Of a stretch of 64,000 bases of DNA, positions 28,701-35,100 are shown piece after piece. The notes below the pieces were generated by a model. The model was not told where the DNA came from. It saw only the letters and a list, made by a program, of their open reading frames with translations, and searched no databases. Position numbers and translations under genes: made by a program. How positions within the stretch are numbered: position 1 is the first letter of the stretch; every line of letters begins with the position of its first letter. The DNA comes from Fontisphaera persica (GTDB lineage Bacteria; Verrucomicrobiota; Verrucomicrobiia; Limisphaerales; Fontisphaeraceae), in contig NZ_CP116615.1 of NCBI RefSeq assembly GCF_024832785.1, positions 1,612,001 to 1,676,000 of the forward strand. Reading direction: 5' to 3'.

Positions 28701-29256
28701 GCCGGTCATCAAAAGCCCGCGCGAATGCCGCTCCATCGTCATCAAGCCCGAAGACCTGAAACTCAAAATCTTCATGTGCCACAAAGAGAAAGCCGACCTC
28801 AAAGGCACAAACGCCCTCGAATACATCAAATGGGGCGAATCGCAGGGCTTCCACCTGCGCCCAAGCTGCCGAGGAAGGCAAAGGTGGTGGGAAGCTGGGC
28901 TGGAGATTGGCAACGGAGTGTTTGTGAAAGAAGCTAACGACAGCTCCGCTGTATTTTTCAATCCCGTGAGGCTCCCAGTAGATTGTCGTCTTTATGTTGC
29001 TCAGTTGTCTGTTGAGCAGTTGGCATATCTTAACTCGGCCATAGCATGCTTACTGTTTGAGATTTTCAATCGGGCTGGCTTGGGTGAAGGTGCTCGCAGT
29101 CTAATGGTTTCCGATTACAACAAAGTTCCGTGTCTCTTCACAGAGGGAGAGTTACCAGGTTTCCGGAAGACGTTTAACAGCATTTGCCACAAGCAGCCAA
29201 GGAAACTATTAGACCCAGTCGACCGGGATTGGTGGGAAAGACTGGGTAGATCATGA
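25696..29256 (+). CDS. Eco57I-like DNA adenine methyltransferase, C-terminus cut off by an IS
   Basis: A 1186-residue N6-adenine methyltransferase. The SAM motif CDPACGSGSFLVGM is near residue 455 and the catalytic NPPY (VIGNPPYVRQ) near 708. An N-terminal ~400-residue helical region and a C-terminal target-recognition region (about 930 on) flank them, as in type IIG/PglX-like enzymes. I prefer ATG 25696 over the TTG three codons earlier; it overlaps the helicase gene by 38 bases. The ending WERLGRS is not native. It is read from an IS481-like element inserted after the codons for VDRDW, and the true last ~40 codons lie at 30437-30556. Activity of the truncated product is uncertain. Confidence 0.88.
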   Translation: MSPTPHDLHRHLKQALDSLPQANDPAQALTTLFVEHLGWSAVANPQKRQITGAPHKGQLELQSIAQMSNLPVSLVRWPLTSLPTLTSRRDLHQALASTNTEHLVVYITSDQRQIAFTRDRRRQDRKMELRTLPYEAGSPARTTLERLALLAFSLQELEQLPNATPLPTKVIEKLDEAFNVQAVTDQFFNDYQKVFHELQDRLRKTSNNPVWAHDYALQLLNRLLFLYFIQRKRWLGNNPNFLAQFWHAYNTSGQPKNTFFDRWLSVLFFEAFNNKFHGGHRLFPKEIFDALMAAPYLNGGLFAQNNLDNAHDPKLPDDFFATLFDSFDGSSPGFLERYNFTIAESTPLDIEVAVDPEMIGKVYESLVNIAFEGLTEDDQRGSAGIFYTPRIEIDLMCRLSLTDTLANRLGQDKKALLYDAVFAYDPADKEAADRALAAHDLWPKLSGLLRETTVCDPACGSGSFLVGMLLVLDDLQARANAQLGLEETPYERRRRIIGEQLYGVDVMDWAVHVAELRLWLQLVVETDLKPAELRFRPLLPNLSFKVRCGDSLVQEIGGINLGLHRAHLDIPAPLKGRLTQLKGKKLRFYQGEAGLRETDLKKEELDVFRDILTHKRLALQKSITALTRHIESPPEQIELAGIAPGRAKQERLRLEDQWRAERAERQAELERINQALHALRTSQQVPFVWDIAFVEIFEGDKAGFDIVIGNPPYVRQEMIAPPALDPADFGGETADRWKEQKKAYKAKLQESVAAAFPKFFRYKPGSTDFRKLDGKSDLYIYFYLHGLALLAERGSFCFITSNSWLDVGYGADLQEFLLKHSRVKFILDNERKRSFAQADVNTIIALLAPPDDRRETGLDQTARFVMFKVPFEDVLDADTFKTLEAATERQSTDRWRICARPQRDLFEEGLAREGDDDEPAPAGKKPRGPFIKTARYEANKWGGKYLRAPEIFFTILEKGKGKLVRLGDIAEVRRGFTTGANEFFYLDDETIRQWGIEPEFLKPVIKSPRECRSIVIKPEDLKLKIFMCHKEKADLKGTNALEYIKWGESQGFHLRPSCRGRQRWWEAGLEIGNGVFVKEANDSSAVFFNPVRLPVDCRLYVAQLSVEQLAYLNSAIACLLFEIFNRAGLGEGARSLMVSDYNKVPCLFTEGELPGFRKTFNSICHKQPRKLLDPVDRDWWERLGRS
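29219..29232 (+). repeat. Target-site duplication, left copy
   Basis: TCGACCGGGATTGG here is repeated exactly at 30423-30436, directly bordering the inverted repeats of the IS. Joining the two copies restores one continuous methyltransferase reading frame (VDRDW then HALDDV). Confidence 0.85.
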
Positions 29257-29304
29257 CCCCCCCGTGGTTAAGATCAACGTGTTGAGTGCACGCCGCAAGG
29301 ATGA

Positions 29305-29338
29305 GCTGCTGCACCTCCTCCGGAGGAGGTGCAGCAGC
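29305..29338. repeat. Perfect 34-bp palindrome inside the IS
   Basis: GCTGCTGCACCTCCTCC is followed at once by its exact reverse complement, with no loop. It sits between the left inverted repeat and the transposase start. As RNA it would form a very stable hairpin over the region where transposase translation begins. Confidence 0.85.
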
Positions 29339-29366
29339 GGCGCGCCCCATCTGCTATCCTCCCGGC

Positions 29367-30422
29367 GTGCACACCACCTACTTTGAATTGTACCGTATGC
29401 GCACCCACCGCCATTGGTTGCGACAAAAACTCGTCGCCTTCGCCAAAACCCACGGCATCAAAGCCGCCGTCCGCGAGTTCGGCTGTTCCCGCAACACCGT
29501 CCGTAAATGGCTCCGACGCCACGTGCCCGGCAAGCCCTCCTCCCTCCAAGAACACAGCCGCCGCCCACGACGCTCCCCCCGCCGTATCCCCTCCGGCCTC
29601 GAAGGCCAAATCGTCAAACTCCGCCACCAAACCGGCTTCGGCGCCGAACGCCTCCAGCGCGAATTCGCCCTCCCTGCAACCACAACGCCATCGCCCGCGT
29701 CCTCCGCCAACACCATCTCCTCCGCCCACGCAAAAGAAACCCGCCACCAAAAACTCCTCCGCGCCCTCAAACGGAACTGGCCACTCTTCTCCCAACTCTC
29801 CGCCGATACCAAGTATTTACAGGACATTCCCCATTACTGGCCCCAAATGAACCGCCTCCACCTCCCCGCTTCCAATACACCGTCCGCGAACCAGTCTCCG
29901 GCGCCTGCTTCACCGGCTACGCCGACGAACTCTCCAAATCCTACGCCACCCTCCTGGCCACACAACTCTCCGCCCACCTCGCCGCCCACGGCGTCAACCT
30001 CACCACCCTGGTCTGGCAAACCGACAACGGCAGTGAATTCCAAGTCAACCAACACCACCAAGGCCTCCCCGCCACCGTCCGCGCCCTCGGCTCCGACCAC
30101 CGCTTCATCCCTCCCAAACGCTACACCTGGCAAAGCGACGTCGAAACCGTCCACCGCCTGGTCGAAGACGAATTCTTCGACCGCGAAACCTTCTCCAGCC
30201 CCCAAGACTTTTGGGCCAAAATCACCACCTACTGGCTGTACTTCAACCTCGTCCGCCCCAACCGCGGCAAAGAATGGCAAAGCCCACTCCAAATCCTCAA
30301 CGCCAAGGCCCCAGCCCTCGCCGGGGCCCTAATCCACTGGCTCCCCCTCAACCTCTCCCAACCCCACCATCCCGACTTGCCTCCACCCCTCCACCGGGGT
30401 CATGATCTACCCAGCTTTCCCT
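29367..30422 (+). pseudogene. DDE (rve) transposase of the IS481-like element, frameshifted
   Basis: The N-terminus (from GTG 29367 or ATG 29397) has a helix-turn-helix: GIKAAVREFGCSRNTVRKWL. The integrase core shows DDE-type acids in SADTKYLQD, QTDNGSEF and SDVETVHRLVEDEFF. To read it through, the frame must change at about 29680 (to give CNHNAIARVLRQHHLL), again at about 29730 (KLLRALKRNWPLFSQL) and again at about 29868 (RFQYTVREPVSGACF). Three shifts in one gene mean it is a pseudogene, not a programmed-frameshift product. The last frame runs out of the IS into the methyltransferase tail. Confidence 0.8.
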
Positions 30423-30436
30423 TCGACCGGGATTGG
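30423..30436 (+). repeat. Target-site duplication, right copy
   Basis: Exact second copy of the 14-bp sequence at 29219-29232. It begins immediately after the right inverted repeat of the IS. Confidence 0.85.
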
Positions 30437-30556
30437 CATGCCCTGGACGATGTGGTGTTTGATGTGTTGGGGTTGACGGCCGGGGAGCGGGAGGCGGTGT
30501 ATGAGGCGGTGGTGGGGCTGGTCCGCGCCCGCCTCGAAAAAGCAAACAGCGTGTAA
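30437..30556 (+). pseudogene. Severed C-terminus of the Eco57I-like methyltransferase
   Basis: Reads HALDDVVFDVLGLTAGEREA and continues to VGLVRARLEKANSV before the stop. The phrase LGLTxxERxxVYxAVxxLVxxR is the standard end of PglX/Eco57I-type methyltransferases. It follows in frame from codon VDRDW at 29218-29232 once the IS and one duplication copy are removed. The stop is 18 bases before the next gene, with AAAGGAG between, so the native operon was helicase, methyltransferase, MBL protein, membrane protein. Confidence 0.85.
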
Positions 30557-30574
30557 ACAAAGAAAGGAGCGGGT

Positions 30575-31390
30575 ATGGAAATTCATTTCCTTGATGTCGG
30601 TTGTGGAAACATGACCTTATGGCTGTTCCCGGACGGACCAACATGGATGTGCGATTGCAACATCACCGATGAGAACGAGGACGCCGTAATGCGCTACCTT
30701 GCCAAGACGATGTCCGGACGGCGAAACATCCACGCATTCATCTGTTCGCACCGCGATGCCGACCACATGCGGGGCATCAAGAAACTCCACAAGGCGTATC
30801 CTCTGGGCGGCATTTGGGATAACGGCGTCCAGGGGACAACGACGGATAGCCCCGAATATCGCGAGTACATGGACCTTCGTCGGCAACTAAAGCATGGCGA
30901 AATTCAAGCGGGTTCTTCTGAAACGATTGGGGAAGTCGTGGTTTCGTGGCTGCATTCGAAAGACCAAAATTACTCCGACGCGAACGACCAAAGCATCGTC
31001 GTGAAAATTGATTTTAATGGCAGTTCGGCTCTGCTTGCCAGCGACACCAGCTACGCACCGTGGAAGGGAAAGCTCGTTCGGCAATACGGCGCAAAACTCA
31101 AATCCAACATCCTGCTCGCAGCGCACCATGGCTCAATCACGTTCTTCGACGACCCTTCGGATACGCAGCACTACTATACGGCACATATCCAGACGATTTC
31201 ACCCGCTATGACCTTGATTTCCGTTGGCCCAAACGTCCATGGCCTACCGGACAAAAAAGCCGTCGAGCTTTACGAGAAATACAGTTCGGGTTCGAACCAA
31301 GGCAACAAGGTCTTCACCACAGAGGAGAAGGGCAACATGAAGCTCGTCCTGCAAGGTGACGGTGCATGGACGTTAAATGTCGGTCAATGA
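30575..31390 (+). CDS. ComEC-like metallo-beta-lactamase-fold protein
   Basis: A 271-residue protein beginning MEIHFLDVGCGNMTLWLFPDG. The zinc motif reads SHRDADH at residues 58-64 (the HxDxDH form of ComEC-type domains), with ASDTSY near 155 and AAHHGS near 178 as further metal ligands. ComEC-like MBL domains are usually nucleases or phosphodiesterases. Here the domain stands alone, without the competence channel. An AAAGGAG lies seven bases before the ATG. It directly follows the methyltransferase's native stop and precedes a membrane protein, so it probably serves as an effector or accessory in the defence operon; that role is inference. Confidence 0.8.
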   Translation: MEIHFLDVGCGNMTLWLFPDGPTWMCDCNITDENEDAVMRYLAKTMSGRRNIHAFICSHRDADHMRGIKKLHKAYPLGGIWDNGVQGTTTDSPEYREYMDLRRQLKHGEIQAGSSETIGEVVVSWLHSKDQNYSDANDQSIVVKIDFNGSSALLASDTSYAPWKGKLVRQYGAKLKSNILLAAHHGSITFFDDPSDTQHYYTAHIQTISPAMTLISVGPNVHGLPDKKAVELYEKYSSGSNQGNKVFTTEEKGNMKLVLQGDGAWTLNVGQ

Positions 31391-31399
31391 GGATTTGCC

Positions 31400-32125
31400 A
31401 TGGTTGCGCGTTTTGACCTTTACGATTTCCTTGCCAACCTGATTCCCGGTTTGGTGTTCCTCTGGTGCGTGCAGATGCTGGCCGGGTTGTTTGGCTGGAC
31501 TTTGCCGCTGGATTTCACCGGCGGGCTGGCCGAAACCTCCATCCTCATTGCCATCGGCTACGTCACCGGCCTGCTTCTCCAAGGCTTGAGTCAAGGGCTG
31601 GTCGAAAGGCGCATCCTCAAATCCCGGTGGCGCGGTTTCCCCTCCGAACGCTGGCTGTTGCCCGACGACGACCATTTCTCCGCCGACTACAAGCAGCGGC
31701 TGCTGGAGCAAATCCACGAACGTTTCAAAGTCGCCACCGATCCCGGCCTACCGCCCGATTGCCCGCCCGACTGCGAGCGGGAATTGCGCCTGAAAAAGAA
31801 CCGCGAACTCTTCTACCTTGTTTACCATGCCGTCGGTGAAACCAGTCCGCGCCCGCTGACCTTCAACGCCCACTACGGCCTGTTCCGCGTCCTGCTGACC
31901 ATGTTCTCATTGCTCGCCCTGCTTTCCCTTGCCGGGCTAGGGTGGTCATGGTGTTGCCGGCCCGCTCACCATCTGTCGTTTGCGCTGTGGGCTGTCGTGT
32001 TCGTCGCGGCGACATGGATTGCCTACTTCCGCTGCAAAAAACGCGGTGAAGATTTTGCTCAATCCGTTTACGACCTTTTCATGGCCGGTGCGACCGACAA
32101 ACCACCAGCGGACAAATCAACATGA
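31400..32125 (+). CDS. Polytopic membrane protein of the defence operon
   Basis: A 241-residue protein with a pair of N-terminal hydrophobic segments (about residues 10-32 and 45-65). A charged cytoplasmic-looking stretch of about 90 residues follows (RWLLPDDDHFS to NRELFYLVYHA), then a C-terminal pair (about 160-182 and 192-212). I do not recognise a family. The start ATG has GAGGA seven bases upstream and lies nine bases after the MBL gene, so the two are surely co-translated. A membrane protein at the end of a defence operon is often a membrane-acting effector, but nothing in the sequence shows that. Confidence 0.7.
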   Translation: MVARFDLYDFLANLIPGLVFLWCVQMLAGLFGWTLPLDFTGGLAETSILIAIGYVTGLLLQGLSQGLVERRILKSRWRGFPSERWLLPDDDHFSADYKQRLLEQIHERFKVATDPGLPPDCPPDCERELRLKKNRELFYLVYHAVGETSPRPLTFNAHYGLFRVLLTMFSLLALLSLAGLGWSWCCRPAHHLSFALWAVVFVAATWIAYFRCKKRGEDFAQSVYDLFMAGATDKPPADKST

Positions 32126-35100
32126 AAACCTGCCCCGCAACGGCCGGGGAGCGGGAGGCGGTGTACGAGGCGGTGGTGGCGCTGGCGTGAAGCCGTGGAA
32201 GGCCTTGGCGTGCTCGTGTTTCAGTTTCTCAAGGTCGGTCTCCAACAAGCGCGGGGCGTGACCGTGCTGCGTTTCCCGTTGCCGGTGATTGGCATCAACA
32301 GCAAGGAAACTTCGGCAGGCGCACGGGCGTTCACGTTGATGCACGAACTGACGCACCTGGCGCTGGCGGTCGGGCACGAGGAAGATGTCGCGTTGCGGGA
32401 ACGGCGGCCGGAGGAGGAATGGGAGCGGGTCGAGCGGTTTGCCGAAGAAGCGGCGAGCAGCGCGCTCATTCCAGAAGAAACACTTGCCCAGTTTTTGCAG
32501 CGGCCAGGGGTGCGGCGGGATGCCTGGGATGTGCCGCAGGTGCGAGAGTTGGCGGCGAAGTTCCGCGTGACCCCGCTGGCCATGGCCACGCGATTGCGCG
32601 CTGCGGGGGCGTTGAGTTGGGAGGGTTACCGGCGATGGAAAGAACAATGGGATGCCTACGTGGCGAGCCTGCCGCCGTGGCGAGGCGGGTTCGCATCGCC
32701 GGTGGAAAAGACCATCGGTCGCGCCGGGCGCCCCTTCGCCCAATTGGTGCTCGAAGCGCTCGATGCCAACCGCATTACGGCAGTGGAGGCGTGCCGGCAT
32801 CTGGACCTGCGGTTCGATCACTTCGAGAAGCTGCGGAGCGAATTGCGTGGCGGGCCGGGCAGCGGCCGCGAGCCGTTGGACGCCGGCGGGAGAATTGGCC
32901 ATCCATTCATTCAACACCACCCGGTCCGGCAACGTCCCCGCATTGGTCAACGTCGAAACATTCGATGCCATAATCTCATTTAACCGCACCGGCGCGGGCG
33001 TACCAGCCGCAGCCGTCGTAACCACCCCCGGCGTGCCCCCCAAGCTCGCGCTCCCCCGCCAGTTGGCCGGCTCATCCGGATCCCCATCGCGGCGGACAAA
33101 CTCCAAGGAATAACCGTTGCCATCCGCCTCCCGCGGCCAGCCATTTTCATCGTCATAAGTCACCCAGAAAACATTGCCCTCCGGCACGAAACGCTTGTCC
33201 ACAATCCCCAGACGCTGGCCGCCATTGGATAAATTACCGCTGTAATATCCGTCCACCTTCACCCCCGGATACCGCGCCGCAAACGCATTGCTGCTCAACC
33301 CCGAAGCCACCAAAAATACCTCCCCCGGCGCAAGCACGCGCCCCACCGGAAACGTATAATTCACCCCGGACAGCGCGAAATAACTCAAGTCCACCGGCAC
33401 GCCGCCGGCATTGTAAATTTCGATAAACTCATAGGCATCCCCGCCCGGCGGATTGTACATGATTTCGGTGATTTGCAGCGGCGTTCCCAGTTGCTCCACC
33501 AAAAAGGCGGCCTCATTCAACGCGCTCCAACTCGTTCCCGTCAAATGCCGCGCCTTGACCAACATGGAAGCGGCAAGGGTGATGGGGCCGGTGTACAACC
33601 GGGCCGTTGGCTCCAATGCCCCCGTGCCGTACACGCGCGGGTCCAGGCCGTTGGTGGTGTAATAAACCGCCCCGCCCCCCGCATTATTGCTGATGACCAG
33701 GCTAAACCCCGCCGGCACCCGGCCCCCGTGCTGATTAAACGAAGGCGCTGCGTTGGTGGGATACAACCCCGCACTTCGCAACTGGCTCAAAAAGACGCTG
33801 TGCCGCTGCGGGAAATAACTTTGAATCAGCCGGTTGACCTCCGGCAGCCAGTAATCATCCCGGGTGTACAAATAGTAAGGGCCGTTTTGAAATTGGTGTA
33901 CATCCCGCCGGTAATCCCCCCACCGGGCCGACTCTGCGATGATGGGCAAATGCAATATAGAAGTCCAACGCTGCCACCGGGCAATGTTGGCCTCCATGGT
34001 CAGCGCACCGTTGTTGAACAAGTGTTTGTGTGCCCGGTCGGCAAAGAGGAGGCGGTATTCCGCGTTGAGCACCAGGTTGGTGTGCAAATTGGAAGGCAAA
34101 TCCGTGCTGGTCACCCGGTTGTGATTGACATCCACCACCAACTGCTCCCCGTCCCATGTGATGTACTTGAAACGCCCGTCCGGCGAACGCTTTCGCACCG
34201 CATTCCAGTTGCCATCCCGTCCCCAGTCCTGATTCGCGCCGTAGAAATTGAGCAGCATGTAATCCACAAAATGAACCATGTCCAGGCGCTGGGTCAGGGC
34301 ATTATAGTTGGCCAAATTGGTGATTGCCGGATTGGTGCCCAGGGCCACCATGGCATTGTAGGCCGTGATATCCCCGTCAATCGCCTCGATGGGCTTGGAA
34401 ACAATGGCATCATACTGGTCTGCCGTGCCCCCCAGATAATTCGCGGCAAAATTGGCGTCGATGCGCTCGCCAAAGTCGTAGATGCCCCAATAAATGCCAT
34501 TCAAATACAGGTGAAAATGCCGGGTATGTCCGGAAAGCATGCCCATCTCCCGCGCCGTCTCCTTTACCCACGCATCCCGAATGCGCGTGCCACGCAAACG
34601 CTGATTGGGGTCCCAGTGCACCCATGAATTGTTAAAATCCGCACGCAACACCAGCGTGTCAAACTTCTGCACTGGCGAATCGGGAAACACCGGATACTCC
34701 AGTTCCCCCGCCCCATACTTGCCCTTGAACAACAAGCGGAATGGATGCTTCGGCGTCTTTTGCGGCGTACGCGAGGCATTGCCCTGGATGCGAATGCCGC
34801 AATCAATCTGAAAAGCGGTGGCGCCATTGGTCAGGATGAACTCCACTGAACACGCCCGCTCCCACAAATAACGCTGGTCGGCCGGCGGCTCAGGATGGGT
34901 GTAAATGCCATTCACCGAGCCAAACAAATCGTCCACACTCATGGTGATGGACAATGTCGGCAGCGCCTGCAAGGCATTGGTCATATGCGCCGCGTAGGCC
35001 GGATGATTCACAATCTCCGGGTCCATTTCATAGTCCGACGGATACCCCGTCCACACCGTGCTGCCCACCGGATAACCCGGTGGATTATTGGACTGGCGCA

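Larger units (their letters stand above)
29233..30422 (+). mobile_element. IS481-like insertion sequence, 1190 bp, degenerate transposase
   Basis: The left end GGGAAAGACTGGGTAGATCA and the right end read in reverse (GGGAAAGCTGGGTAGATCA) are the same apart from one base, giving imperfect terminal inverted repeats of about 26 bp that continue to GACCCC. A 14-bp direct repeat flanks the element. The interior carries one transposase with a helix-turn-helix and an rve/DDE domain. The length, the single transposase frame and a 4-15-bp duplication fit the IS481 family as I know it. The family name is inference from these features. It interrupts the 3' end of the Eco57I-like methyltransferase gene. 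Confidence 0.85.

Noticed and set aside
26140-28881. 913-codon open frame on the minus strand opposite the methyltransferase gene
   Set aside because: It is a compositional shadow of the C-ending codons of the methyltransferase, Gly/Glu/Val-rich, with no motif.
22293-29256. DISARM or BREX assignment for the helicase/methyltransferase pair
   Set aside because: No DrmB/DUF1998, separate DrmC, PglZ or BrxC-like gene is present; the PLD domain is fused to the helicase.
29286-30332. One intact transposase of 348 codons
   Set aside because: Only parts of this frame are transposase-like; the integrase core lies mainly in another frame.
32195-32983. Intact ImmA/IrrE gene
   Set aside because: The helix-turn-helix half is missing and the last ~30 codons run antisense into the LTD/CotH gene.
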